From positions 1 to 61,760 of the forward strand of contig JABAZI010000028.1 in NCBI GenBank assembly GCA_018608545.1: a stretch of DNA of 61,760 bases, in the 5' to 3' direction. This document shows positions 51,540 through 60,879 of the stretch, piece after piece. The notes under the pieces are model-generated. The model was not told the origin of the DNA, searched no databases, and was given only the letters and a program-made list of their open reading frames with translations. Source of the stretch: Polaribacter sp. (GTDB taxonomy: Bacteria > Bacteroidota > Bacteroidia > Flavobacteriales > Flavobacteriaceae). The position numbers and the translations under genes are program-made. Numbering within the stretch: the stretch's first letter is position 1; every line of letters starts with the position of its first letter.

Positions 51540-53582
51540 ATGAAAAAGCATCTTTCATATTTTAGTTGTTTATTTTTATTATTTTTTTCTTGTAAAAATT
51601 TTGAGAAAAGTGAATTGGAACTCAATCCGCTTTTTTCTAATCACATGGTACTTCAACAAAAAAAAAATGTTGCTTTTTGGGGAAAATATGTGCCTAATAG
51701 TTCTGTAACAGTTAAAGGAACTTGGGGAGAGGCATCTTCCTGTACATCCGATAATGATGGAAACTGGAAGCTACTTATACCAACGACTGAGGCAGGGGGT
51801 CCATTCGAGATAGATATTATTACTAAAGACACTACTCTTACCCTAAAAGATGTAATGATTGGAGAGGTCTGGTTGGCTTCTGGACAATCTAACATGGAAA
51901 TGGATTTTGATTATTGTTGTAATACTACAGATAAATCAGAAATAGAACTTTCTACGGCTAATTATCCTCAAATTAGAATGTTCAATGTAAACAAACAGAT
52001 AAGTTCATTACCTACAAAAAAAATCAAGGGGAACTGGAAGGGTGCTGTTGGAAAAGACATTACTAAATTTAGTGCCGTTGGATATTTTTTTGCTAAAAAA
52101 TTACACAAAGAATTGAAGGTGCCTGTTGGAATCATTAATGCAAGTTGGGGGGGGACAGATATCGAAGCTTGGACTAGCAGAGAAAAACTAAGTACAATAG
52201 ATTTTTTAGATAAAACAATGAATTCTTATGATACCTTAGTGAATAGATTTCTAAAATCAAAACAATGGTTTTCTCAATTTAATTCTGTAAAATCACCTTC
52301 AGATATTTGGTATTTGTTTCTTGAAGATTCCTTAGGAGCTCCCGATAAGTGGGGAGAATTAGATTTCAAAGATCAAAAATATGTTGCTTCAGATTATCAT
52401 GACTATACTCAGTGGAAACAACTAGAATTACCGGGTTCATTTGATAATATTTTTGAAACTAATGATTTTGACGGAGCTATTTTGTTCAGAAAATCATTTA
52501 CATTAAAAGAAGTGAGAGGAGATTACACGTTAAACATAGGACCAATAACTGACATGGATTTCACCTATGTGAATGGAAAAAATATTGGAGCTAGTTTAGG
52601 TAAAGTTAGTTTAACGAACAAAGTATATACAATCCCAAAAAACCTTCTGAAAGTAGGTGAAAACAATATTGTTATTAGGGTCATAAACCAATACAAAGAG
52701 GGTAGGGTTGGAGAAATATCATTGATAAACCCTTCAGGAGTCTCCATATCATTGGCAGGAAAATGGAACTATCGGGTTTCTGCTGAAGTATTTGATCAAA
52801 TAAATGAGGAGTTTTTCACTTGGCCTTATTACTCTTTTTATTTATACGAAGACCAACCTATTGATTTTTCGAAAAGACCGCGAGTTCAAAGCTATACTCA
52901 AAACTCAAAATCAGCCCTTTTTAATGGAATGATCAACCCTCTAATTCCTTATCATATAAAAGGATCTATTTGGTATCAGGGAGAAAATAATGTAGCGAGG
53001 TATCGAGAATATGAAACTTTATTTCCTGCAATGATAGAAGATTGGCGCGAAAAATGGAATGTGAAATTTCCATTTTATTTTGTTCAAATAGCGCCTTATA
53101 AGAATTACAACGGACTATCTTCATTATTACGAGATGCTCAAAGGAAAGCCTTAAAAGTTGATAAAACCGGTATGGTAGTAACCTTAGATATAGGTGATAT
53201 AGATGACATACACCCTTCAAATAAACACGACGTAGGGAACAGGCTTGCAGGTTTGGCATTGCAGAATGAGTATGAAAAAAATAGCGTTGCTTCCGGGCCA
53301 TTATACAAGCGTTTTGAAGTGGCTGAGAATACGCTAATAATTGAATTTGATTTTATTGGTTCTGGCTTAATGACCCATGATTCTGAATTGTCTGAATTTG
53401 AGATTGCGGGTGCTAATAAGCTATTTGTTCCTGCGAAAGCAACAATTATAAACAACAAGGTTCATGTTCGTTCTTCTAGCGTTCAAAAGCCGATACATGC
53501 AAGATATGCATGGAAAGATATTAGTGTTGCAAGTTTATTTAATAAAGAAGGGTTGCCAGCCTCTTCTTTTACAACAGAATAA
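51540..53582 (+). CDS. Sialate O-acetylesterase-like lipoprotein
   Basis: Esterase of the sialate 9-O-acetylesterase family, 680 residues, with a lipobox (LFFSC, Cys18). The N-terminal beta segment (FSNHMVLQQKKNVAFWG) is followed by the SGNH core, LASGQSNME with nucleophile Ser117, INASWGGTDIEAW, WYQGENN and the DIDDIHPSN motif with His558. A galactose-binding-like jelly-roll segment (about residues 265-410, SLRGELDF... to VRVINQ) is inserted in the middle, as in many SIAE proteins. The actual glycan is not shown; sialic acid is not required. It is expressed with the SGNH esterase upstream. Confidence 0.9.
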   Translation: MKKHLSYFSCLFLLFFSCKNFEKSELELNPLFSNHMVLQQKKNVAFWGKYVPNSSVTVKGTWGEASSCTSDNDGNWKLLIPTTEAGGPFEIDIITKDTTLTLKDVMIGEVWLASGQSNMEMDFDYCCNTTDKSEIELSTANYPQIRMFNVNKQISSLPTKKIKGNWKGAVGKDITKFSAVGYFFAKKLHKELKVPVGIINASWGGTDIEAWTSREKLSTIDFLDKTMNSYDTLVNRFLKSKQWFSQFNSVKSPSDIWYLFLEDSLGAPDKWGELDFKDQKYVASDYHDYTQWKQLELPGSFDNIFETNDFDGAILFRKSFTLKEVRGDYTLNIGPITDMDFTYVNGKNIGASLGKVSLTNKVYTIPKNLLKVGENNIVIRVINQYKEGRVGEISLINPSGVSISLAGKWNYRVSAEVFDQINEEFFTWPYYSFYLYEDQPIDFSKRPRVQSYTQNSKSALFNGMINPLIPYHIKGSIWYQGENNVARYREYETLFPAMIEDWREKWNVKFPFYFVQIAPYKNYNGLSSLLRDAQRKALKVDKTGMVVTLDIGDIDDIHPSNKHDVGNRLAGLALQNEYEKNSVASGPLYKRFEVAENTLIIEFDFIGSGLMTHDSELSEFEIAGANKLFVPAKATIINNKVHVRSSSVQKPIHARYAWKDISVASLFNKEGLPASSFTTE

Positions 53583-53610
53583 TGAATGCAAGTTCAACTA
53601 AAAATTGTTA

Positions 53611-55518
53611 TTACAATCGATTTGCTATAATTTGTTGAACTACTTCAGGATTTAATAAGGTAGAAACATCCCCTAAATTGTCCATTTCATTACATGCAAT
53701 TTTCCGCAAAATACGTCGCATAATTTTTCCAGAACGTGTTTTTGGCAATCCTTCTGAAAATTGAATTTTATCCAGTTTAGCAATTGGACCAATTCTATCT
53801 GTAATGAGCTGATTAATTTCTTTTCTTAAGTTATCATGATTTCTTGATTCACCAATATCCTTTAGAGTAATATACCCATATAAAGCACTTCCTTTAATAT
53901 CATGAGGAAAACCAACAATGGCAGATTCTGCGACTGCAGGATGTTCGTTGATCGCGTCTTCTATAGGAGCAGTTCCAAGGTTATGTCCAGAAACGATGAT
54001 TACATCATCTACTCTTCCAGTAATTCTATAATAACCAACTTCATCCCTCAAGGCTCCGTCACCTGTAAAATACATCTGATCAAAAGCAGAAAAGTAAGTT
54101 TCTTTATACCGTTGGTGATTTCCCCATATGGTTCTTGCCATACTAGGCCAAGGAAATTTAATACACAATCTACCTTCTACTTGATTTCCTTTTAATTCTT
54201 TTCCGTTTTCATCCATTATTGCTGGTTGAATACCAATAAAAGGGAGTGTTGCATAGGTTGGTTTTGTTGGAGTTACATAAGGAATGGGGGTAATCATCAT
54301 TCCTCCTGTTTCTGTTTGCCACCAGGTATCAATAATAGGACTTTTCTTCTTTCCAATAGTATCATTGTACCAATGCCAAGCTTCTTCATTAATTGGCTCA
54401 CCGACAGAACCTAAAACTTTTAAAGAAGACAAATCATATTTATCTACCAATTCTGCTCCCTGTTTAGCCAGTGCTCTAATCGCAGTTGGAGCGGTATAAA
54501 ATTGTGTTACTCTATGTTTATCTACAATTTCCCAAAAACGCCCGAAATCAGGATAACTAGGAACCCCCTCAAATAGTAGTGAAGTTGCCCCATTTGCCAG
54601 TGGGCCATATACAATATAAGAGTGTCCTGTAATCCAACCAATATCTGCAGTACACCAATACACATCATTCTCTTTATATTGAAAAGCATTTTTAAACGTA
54701 TACGCAGTATATACCATATAACCAGCAGTTGTGTGCACCATCCCTTTTGGCATTCCAGTGGAGCCTGAAGTGTATAAAATAAATAAAGGATCTTCTGCCT
54801 CCATTATTTCTGCCTCACATTCTATGGATGCTAGGTCTAATAGTGGTTGTAACCATTGATCACGACCCTCTTTCATGTAGATTTCTGAATGGATTCTTTT
54901 TGCTACTAAAACAGTTTCTACACAAGAACAATTTTCTAAGGCTTCATCTACAATCCCTTTTAAATCAATGGTTTTTGCACCCCGAAAAGATCCATCTGAT
55001 GTAATTACCATTTTACAATCGGCATCGTTAATTCTTGTAGCCAATGCTGTTGCAGAAAATCCTGCAAAAACTACTGAATGAACGGCTCCAATTCTTGCAC
55101 AAGCAAGGGTCGCAATTGCTAATTCTGGGATCATTGGCACGTAAATACAGACTCTATCTCCTTTTCGTATTCCTTGCTTTTTTAAAACATTCGCAAACTT
55201 GTTGACTCTTTCATATAACTGTCTATAAGTAATATGCTCTGCCGCTTCAGTTGGATCATTTGGTTCAAATAATAAGGCAGTTTTATCTCCACGAGTGGCT
55301 AAATGTCTATCAATACAATTTTCTGTAATATTTAATTGCGCGCCCTCGAACCACTTCACTGCTGGTTTTGAGAAATCCCATTCCAAAACAGTATTCCACT
55401 TTTTCCGCCAAACAAAATGCTCTTCGGCAATTTCTTCCCAAAAATTTTCTGGTTCTCGAATAGACTTTCTGTATACTTGATAATATTCTTCTAAATGTTT
55501 TATATGATAATTACTCAT
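53611..55518 (-). CDS. acs: Acetate-CoA ligase (acetyl-CoA synthetase)
   Basis: AMP-forming acetyl-CoA synthetase, 635 residues. Core motifs: YTSGSTGMPKGM (phosphate loop), the WWQTETGG adenylate segment, YFTGDGALRDEVGYYRITGRVDDVI, and a C-terminal KTRSGKIMRR, whose lysine is the acylation-regulated residue. It is the last gene of a five-gene minus-strand unit that also encodes two sodium symporters, DUF4212 and an esterase. It turns imported acetate into acetyl-CoA. It converges on the esterase pair with 28 bp between stops. Confidence 0.97.
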   Translation of the reverse strand: MSNYHIKHLEEYYQVYRKSIREPENFWEEIAEEHFVWRKKWNTVLEWDFSKPAVKWFEGAQLNITENCIDRHLATRGDKTALLFEPNDPTEAAEHITYRQLYERVNKFANVLKKQGIRKGDRVCIYVPMIPELAIATLACARIGAVHSVVFAGFSATALATRINDADCKMVITSDGSFRGAKTIDLKGIVDEALENCSCVETVLVAKRIHSEIYMKEGRDQWLQPLLDLASIECEAEIMEAEDPLFILYTSGSTGMPKGMVHTTAGYMVYTAYTFKNAFQYKENDVYWCTADIGWITGHSYIVYGPLANGATSLLFEGVPSYPDFGRFWEIVDKHRVTQFYTAPTAIRALAKQGAELVDKYDLSSLKVLGSVGEPINEEAWHWYNDTIGKKKSPIIDTWWQTETGGMMITPIPYVTPTKPTYATLPFIGIQPAIMDENGKELKGNQVEGRLCIKFPWPSMARTIWGNHQRYKETYFSAFDQMYFTGDGALRDEVGYYRITGRVDDVIIVSGHNLGTAPIEDAINEHPAVAESAIVGFPHDIKGSALYGYITLKDIGESRNHDNLRKEINQLITDRIGPIAKLDKIQFSEGLPKTRSGKIMRRILRKIACNEMDNLGDVSTLLNPEVVQQIIANRL

Positions 55519-55584
55519 TTGCCATAATTAGTTTTCAGTTGCTATTACTTAGCTGTTAGTTTCTATTATAAATTGGATTACTGA

Positions 55585-56670
55585 TTACCATTCAATATTT
55601 TGATCAATAAATTCAATTAAATTTTTAGCCATTATTTCTTGATCTTTAATCGTAGGATGACCTTTTGATTTTAGATAAGGCATAAAATGTGTCTGTATTT
55701 TTTTGTCATTAAGATTTGCTACGGCAAGTTTAATATACCCCATCCATTTTGAACCTTGTTTTGCAGCATCCATACTTCCAAGTGTGCATATAATATTCGC
55801 TTTCGGGTAGTTATTTCTTAAATTAGTTATAAATTGCTGATAAGCGTTTATAATTTCTTCTTCTGTCGGAGGGTTATCTCCAAATCGTTTTTTAAACTCT
55901 TCGTGTTCTGGTAAATTTACCAGCCAAGTGTCGTTCTGAAATAAGTTAACGACAACAATATCTGGTTCGTCTGCGGATAAATCCCATTTGCTATTTGGAT
56001 CTAAAGGATTTAATCTGTCATATATTTCTGGCATTATTTGGGGAACCCAACTAACGGTTATACCAATACCGCTTCTACAAATGCATTTATATTTAGCATC
56101 ATAGTGTCTAGCAGTAATTGCTGCATAACTTAAATAATTGTTAGTATAAGTACTGTCTGGAGAATCTTTTCCTGAAAAATCTTCAATGGCAAAACCTGCT
56201 GTAATAGAATTTCCATAAAATTCTATCTTTCTATTTTTTGGTGCTGATTTTGATAAAAGTTTAGCGCCACTATTTATTTTAAAACCATAAAAACTAGTTT
56301 TACCTCTATCCCATTCGGCTCTTTTAAAAAGTTCAACAGTGTGCTTTCCTTTAGACAATCCCGAAGCTAATTGATGGTATTGTTTCACCTTACTTGGTCT
56401 CAAAATAGAAATAGAATCATTATCTAAAATGACATTATAATAATTATCTCCAGATTCGTCTTTTAAAAGAGCTTCAATAGATTCGCCCTCAAAATTTATC
56501 TTTATAGAACTCCCAGACCAATAGATTTCTGCGGCTTCTTCTTGAGAGAAATCTATTCTCCCAGAAAACGCTATTTCAGAATTTGAAAAAGGGATTACTA
56601 ATTCGTTATTATTTTTGCAAGACATTAAAATTACTGTGATAATAAATAGAAGTTTATGAATTTTTCTCAT
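55585..56670 (-). CDS. CE2-type SGNH acetyl esterase lipoprotein
   Basis: Esterase of 361 residues starting at 56670 (MRKIHKLLF); an ATG 15 bp upstream is possible but adds nothing to the signal peptide. A lipobox (LMSC, Cys18) predicts lipidation. An N-terminal jelly-roll (about residues 30-135) is followed by the SGNH domain with Ser155 (YGNSITAG), NLFQND and His338 (KGHPT). The Asp usually three residues before that His is absent (Ser there), as in CE2 enzymes that use a Ser-His dyad. It lies inside the acetate operon, 20 bp after the symporter gene and 66 bp before acs. Confidence 0.87.
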   Translation of the reverse strand: MRKIHKLLFIITVILMSCKNNNELVIPFSNSEIAFSGRIDFSQEEAAEIYWSGSSIKINFEGESIEALLKDESGDNYYNVILDNDSISILRPSKVKQYHQLASGLSKGKHTVELFKRAEWDRGKTSFYGFKINSGAKLLSKSAPKNRKIEFYGNSITAGFAIEDFSGKDSPDSTYTNNYLSYAAITARHYDAKYKCICRSGIGITVSWVPQIMPEIYDRLNPLDPNSKWDLSADEPDIVVVNLFQNDTWLVNLPEHEEFKKRFGDNPPTEEEIINAYQQFITNLRNNYPKANIICTLGSMDAAKQGSKWMGYIKLAVANLNDKKIQTHFMPYLKSKGHPTIKDQEIMAKNLIEFIDQNIEW

Positions 56671-56690
56671 GTTTGTAAATTTCACATTAA

Positions 56691-58376
56691 CTAATGTGTT
56701 GCCTCTCCAGCACCACTTGGAATCCTAATATTAGCAACTATTTCTTGAACTTCATCTGGCGGATCTGGAGTAAATTTAGAGACAACTATTGCTATTAAGA
56801 AATTAATGATCATTGCTACAGTTCCAAATCCTTCTGGAGATATTCCAAACCACCAGTCTTCTTTTTGACCTCCGCCGAACCAATCAAATTTAAACTTTAA
56901 CATATAGAATAGCATCGTTAAAATACCTGCGATCATCCCTGCAATGGCTCCTTCTTTATTCATTTTTTTTGTAAAAATGCCTAAAATAATTGCAGGAAAA
57001 AAAGAGGCTGCTGCCAAACCAAAAGCTAAGGCGACTGTGGCTGCCACAAAATCTGGTGGATTGATTCCAAAATAACCTGCCACACAAACTGCTACAAATG
57101 CAGACAAACGTGCAGCCATTAGCTCTCCTTTTTCAGAGATATTTGGTTGGATCATTTTTTTTATTAAATCATGAGATACTGAGGCAGATATTACCAACAA
57201 CAATCCTGCTGCAGTAGACAAAGCCGCCGCAAGAGCTCCTGCCGCAACTAAAGCGATTACCCAGTTTGGTAATTGTGCAATTTCTGGGTTTGCCAACACC
57301 ATAATATCTTTATCGATAGTCAATTCATTTATTGAGGCATCTTCAACATATTGTATTTTTCCGTCCTTATTTTTATCATTGAAAGAAAGTAACCCTGTTT
57401 CTTCCCAGGTAGTAAACCAATCTGGCATTTCTTTATAATCCTGATTGTTTACGGTTTCTATCATATTCGTTCTTGCAAAAACTGCAATTGCGGGTGCAGT
57501 TGTATATAAAATCATAATAAATAATAACGCCCATCCAGCAGACTTGCGTGCATCGGAAACTTTTTTAACTGTAAAAAAACGAACGATTACATGTGGTAAT
57601 CCTGCCGTGCCCACCATTAAAGCTGCTGTTATAAAAAATACGTCTAAGGTAGATTTACTACCAGAGGTGTATGCTGCAAATCCTAATTCTCTATGCAACT
57701 TATCTAATTTATCTAATAAATAAACTCCATTTTCATCCAAACCTCCAAAACCTAATTGTGGAATAGGATTTCCTGTCATTTGAATCGATATGAAAATAGC
57801 GGGAACCATAAACGCAAAAATAAGTACACAATATTGTGCAACTTGAGTGTATGTAATTCCTTTCATTCCTCCTAAAACAGCGTAAAATAGAACGATAATC
57901 ATTCCGATGATTACCCCGGTGTTAATGTCAACTTCTAAAAAACGAGAAAATACCAACCCTACACCTCGCATTTGTCCAGCAACGTATGTAAATGAAACTA
58001 AAAGTGCACAAAAAACAGCAACAGTTCTGGCAACGTTAGAATAATAACGATCACCAATAAAATCAGGTACCGTAAACTTTCCAAATTTTCTTAAATATGG
58101 GGCTAATAATAACGCCAATAAAACGTAACCACCTGTCCAACCCATCAAATAAACCGATCCGTCATAACCGCTGAAAGAGATCAATCCAGCCATTGAAATA
58201 AACGAAGCAGCAGACATCCAATCTGCAGCAGTTGCTAATCCGTTGGCAAGTGGGGACACACCACCACCAGCAACATAAAATTCTTTGGTTGATCCTGCTC
58301 TAGACCAAATTGCGATACCGATGTACAATGTAAAGGTGATTCCTACGAACAACCAAGTCAAAGTTTGTAATTCCAT
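56691..58376 (-). CDS. VC_2705-type sodium:solute symporter (probable acetate)
   Basis: Sodium:solute symporter of 561 residues with about 13 helices. It belongs with the VC_2705 subfamily, whose members are found next to DUF4212 and often next to acs, matching this locus. GSTKEFYVAGGGVSPLANGLATAADWMSAASF and GLVFSRFLEVDINTG are symporter landmarks. A loop (residues about 305-365) contains DKNKDGKIQYVE (334-345), a textbook EF-hand calcium loop. It lies 2 bp after the DUF4212 gene and 20 bp before the CE2 esterase. Acetate is the best substrate guess by context. Confidence 0.88.
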   Translation of the reverse strand: MELQTLTWLFVGITFTLYIGIAIWSRAGSTKEFYVAGGGVSPLANGLATAADWMSAASFISMAGLISFSGYDGSVYLMGWTGGYVLLALLLAPYLRKFGKFTVPDFIGDRYYSNVARTVAVFCALLVSFTYVAGQMRGVGLVFSRFLEVDINTGVIIGMIIVLFYAVLGGMKGITYTQVAQYCVLIFAFMVPAIFISIQMTGNPIPQLGFGGLDENGVYLLDKLDKLHRELGFAAYTSGSKSTLDVFFITAALMVGTAGLPHVIVRFFTVKKVSDARKSAGWALLFIMILYTTAPAIAVFARTNMIETVNNQDYKEMPDWFTTWEETGLLSFNDKNKDGKIQYVEDASINELTIDKDIMVLANPEIAQLPNWVIALVAAGALAAALSTAAGLLLVISASVSHDLIKKMIQPNISEKGELMAARLSAFVAVCVAGYFGINPPDFVAATVALAFGLAAASFFPAIILGIFTKKMNKEGAIAGMIAGILTMLFYMLKFKFDWFGGGQKEDWWFGISPEGFGTVAMIINFLIAIVVSKFTPDPPDEVQEIVANIRIPSGAGEATH

Positions 58377-58378
58377 AA

Positions 58379-58633
58379 TTAACTGTCTAAATTATATTTT
58401 TTATCTAATTTATTCATCAATCTTATGTACACAAAAATTAAAACTGTAAAAACATAAATTGATCCTTGTTGGGCAAACCAAAATCCAAGTTTAAATCCAC
58501 CCATTCTAATTGTATTTAACTCATCAACAAAAAGAATTCCGCAACCAAAAGAAACAATAAACCATATTGATAACAAAATTGCTAAGTATTTTAAGTTGGT
58601 CTTCCAGTACTTTTTTTGATGACTTTTTTTCAT
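58379..58633 (-). CDS. DUF4212 symporter small subunit
   Basis: Membrane protein of 84 residues with a basic N-terminus and two helices (about 18-36 and 50-70), with the family-typical FWFAQQGSIYVFTVLIFVYIRLMNKLDKKYN. DUF4212 proteins are described as the small subunit that goes with VC_2705-type sodium:solute symporters. The gene stop lies 2 bp from the symporter start, so the proteins should be made at matched levels. It follows the 604-residue symporter gene by 28 bp. Confidence 0.92.
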   Translation of the reverse strand: MKKSHQKKYWKTNLKYLAILLSIWFIVSFGCGILFVDELNTIRMGGFKLGFWFAQQGSIYVFTVLIFVYIRLMNKLDKKYNLDS

Positions 58634-58661
58634 TTTTTAGTTGATTTAATTTGGGTCTTAT

Positions 58662-60476
58662 TTATAGGATGGTTGTTTTGATTTTCTTCCAAACTCTAAT
58701 TAGTGAAATTCCAGAAATAATGGCAGTTACTGTTAACGGGACAGCATAATTATACTCACCATAAATCCAATAACCTGTTGCAAACATGCAACTGTATATT
58801 AGTACACACCCGATTAACATAGCGACAATTCCAGAAGGAACACTCCATTCTGCATCTTTGTTTTTGATCTTAATTCCTTCTTTTTTTGCAACGTTTACTA
58901 CTTTAGACCATCCAGGACCTCCAGGCTGTGTTTTTATGTAAAAATTTTGCAATACTTCGTTGCTTTCGGGTTGAGTCATATAAGTAGCTATTAACCATAT
59001 AAAAGTGGTTATGAAAACCACGAATGGGTATTCATAATACGCTTCAAATACGCCACTCTCTGGAGCAAATAAATAATCTCCAACGGATGTTAATTTTAGG
59101 ACAATTGAAATGATACCAGAGGCAAACATTGCTGTAATTTCACTCCATGCGTTAATTCGCCACCAGAACCAACGTAGAATAAAAATCAATCCAGTACCTG
59201 CTCCGAATACCAACAACACTTCAAATAATTGCAATGCGTTTTGGAGTAGTAAAGCCAATAAGGCACTTAAAACCATTAAAACAACTGTAGAGATTCTTCC
59301 TACAGTTACAAGTCTTTTTTCAGACGCTTTTGGGTTTATTTGTTGCTTGTAAAAATCATATACCATATACGATGAACCCCAATTAAGTTGTGTTGATATT
59401 GTACTCATATAGGCAGCTATTAACGAAGCGAGTACCAATCCAAGCAATCCGCTTGGTAATTTAGTAAGCATCGCAGAATAGGCTAAATCATGCCCTAATT
59501 TATCGGAAGGAATATTTGGGAAAGCTTCTTGAATACTTGCTAAATCTGGAAAGATAACTAATGACGCTAATGCGACTAAGATCCAGGGCCAGGGTCTTAA
59601 TGCATAGTGCATAATATTAAAGAAAAAGGTAGCTCCAATAGCATGATTTTCATCTTTAGCAGCTAGCATTCGCTGAGCAATATAGCCCCCTCCACCAGGT
59701 TCTGCTCCAGGATACCAAGAACTCCACCACTGAACAGCTAAGGGAATAATGAATAAGGTTATTAAGGCTTGTTTGTCACTGAAATCGGGTAATATTGAAA
59801 GTTTACTCACTACATGTTCGTTTGCCACTAGAGCTTCTAAACCTCCTACTTCTGGAATATTTACTAAATAATATGCCGCCCCAATAGCACCTCCCATGGC
59901 TACAAAGAACAACACAAAATCAGTATATACTACTCCTTTAAAACCTCCTAAAACACTAAAAATAACTGTAATTAAACCTGCACTAATTACCGTTTGCCAG
60001 GGTTCTAAACCCAACATAATACCGCCAATTTTTATCGCAGCCAATGTGACTGCAGACATCGTAATAACATTAAAAATAACGCCTAGATAAATGGCTCTAA
60101 ATTTTCTTAAAAAACTCGCTGGAGCGCCCCCGTATCGGAATTCATAAAACTCAATATCGGTTTTAACATTTGACTTTCTCCATAGTTTTGCATACACAAA
60201 AACAGTTAATAAACCTGTTATTAAAAAAGCCCACCAGACCCAATTACCCGAAACACCATTTGTTCTAACAATGTCTGTAACTAAATTGGGAGTATCTGTA
60301 GAAAAAGTTGTGGCTACCATAGAAACTCCCAGTAACCACCAAGGCATAGTTCTTCCCGAAAGAAAAAACTCAGAAGAATTTTCACCTGATTTTTTAGAAA
60401 CATAAACTCCTATACAGAGTGTAATCGTAAAGAATAAAACAATTATTGTATAGTCTAAAGTACTCAATGATATCAT
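58662..60476 (-). CDS. Sodium:solute symporter, second type
   Basis: SSS-family symporter of 604 residues with about 14-15 helices. SGENSSEFFLSGRTMPWWLLGVSMVATTFSTDTPNL is the N-terminal SSS landmark, and YPGAEPGGGGYIAQRMLAAKDENHAIGATFFFNIMHYALRPWPW matches a Bacteroidetes subgroup often seen in glycan-use loci. It is distinct from the VC_2705-type symporter downstream, being longer and without the EF-hand insert. It could carry a sugar or a second organic acid. It opens the five-gene unit, preceded by a small predicted protein. Confidence 0.88.
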   Translation of the reverse strand: MISLSTLDYTIIVLFFTITLCIGVYVSKKSGENSSEFFLSGRTMPWWLLGVSMVATTFSTDTPNLVTDIVRTNGVSGNWVWWAFLITGLLTVFVYAKLWRKSNVKTDIEFYEFRYGGAPASFLRKFRAIYLGVIFNVITMSAVTLAAIKIGGIMLGLEPWQTVISAGLITVIFSVLGGFKGVVYTDFVLFFVAMGGAIGAAYYLVNIPEVGGLEALVANEHVVSKLSILPDFSDKQALITLFIIPLAVQWWSSWYPGAEPGGGGYIAQRMLAAKDENHAIGATFFFNIMHYALRPWPWILVALASLVIFPDLASIQEAFPNIPSDKLGHDLAYSAMLTKLPSGLLGLVLASLIAAYMSTISTQLNWGSSYMVYDFYKQQINPKASEKRLVTVGRISTVVLMVLSALLALLLQNALQLFEVLLVFGAGTGLIFILRWFWWRINAWSEITAMFASGIISIVLKLTSVGDYLFAPESGVFEAYYEYPFVVFITTFIWLIATYMTQPESNEVLQNFYIKTQPGGPGWSKVVNVAKKEGIKIKNKDAEWSVPSGIVAMLIGCVLIYSCMFATGYWIYGEYNYAVPLTVTAIISGISLIRVWKKIKTTIL

Positions 60477-60506
60477 AGTAAATCTTTGTTTTTTTATAAA
60501 TTACAT

Positions 60507-60686
60507 TTAGTGATTCTTGGATATTTTAAATACTATTGATCCATACCATGAAATATACAAAAAACATAATAATGGGAGTATAAAAGAAAAATTAACTTCA
60601 GAAACACCAATAATTTTAATATCATTTACTGCTGTTCCCCCTAGATCGATATTCATTCTTTTTCTTGAAACGATATTTTTTTTCAT
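60507..60686 (-). CDS. 59-residue single-span membrane protein
   Basis: Small protein starting at 60686 (MKKNIVSRKRMNIDL). A polar N-terminal half (GGTAVNDIKIIGVSEVNFS) precedes one membrane helix (FILPLLCFLYISWYGSIVF, residues about 34-54). A longer frame starting at 60713 would begin inside the terminator hairpin and is rejected. It lies 31 bp upstream of the 604-residue symporter gene and may be a small accessory subunit. No family is recognised. Confidence 0.55.
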   Translation of the reverse strand: MKKNIVSRKRMNIDLGGTAVNDIKIIGVSEVNFSFILPLLCFLYISWYGSIVFKISKNH

Positions 60687-60706
60687 ACTTAATTTATTTA
60701 AAATAA

Positions 60707-60742
60707 AAAACAAGAACTAGATGACCTAGCTCTTGTTTTAAA
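60707..60742 (-). terminator. Terminator of the right-end SGNH hydrolase gene
   Basis: A 14-bp stem with one mismatch (AAAACAAGAACTAG and CTAGCTCTTGTTTT) and a 5-nt loop, with a U-run when read on the minus strand. It lies about 140 bp past the stop of the 60880 gene and 21 bp before the small membrane protein gene, isolating the symporter operon. Confidence 0.85.
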
Positions 60743-60879
60743 TCTTTAGTTAATTCACACAAAAGAAAACAATTTACATATTTTAAAGAAACTCATATCA
60801 TGAATAATTTCAAAATTAGTTCGACCAATAACAATTTTTTTAAGACAGAGGTTTATTTCCATATTGATTGCATACTATT

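Noticed and set aside
60687..60713. Upstream start of the 59-residue membrane protein
   Set aside because: Lies in the stem of the terminator hairpin at 60707-60742.
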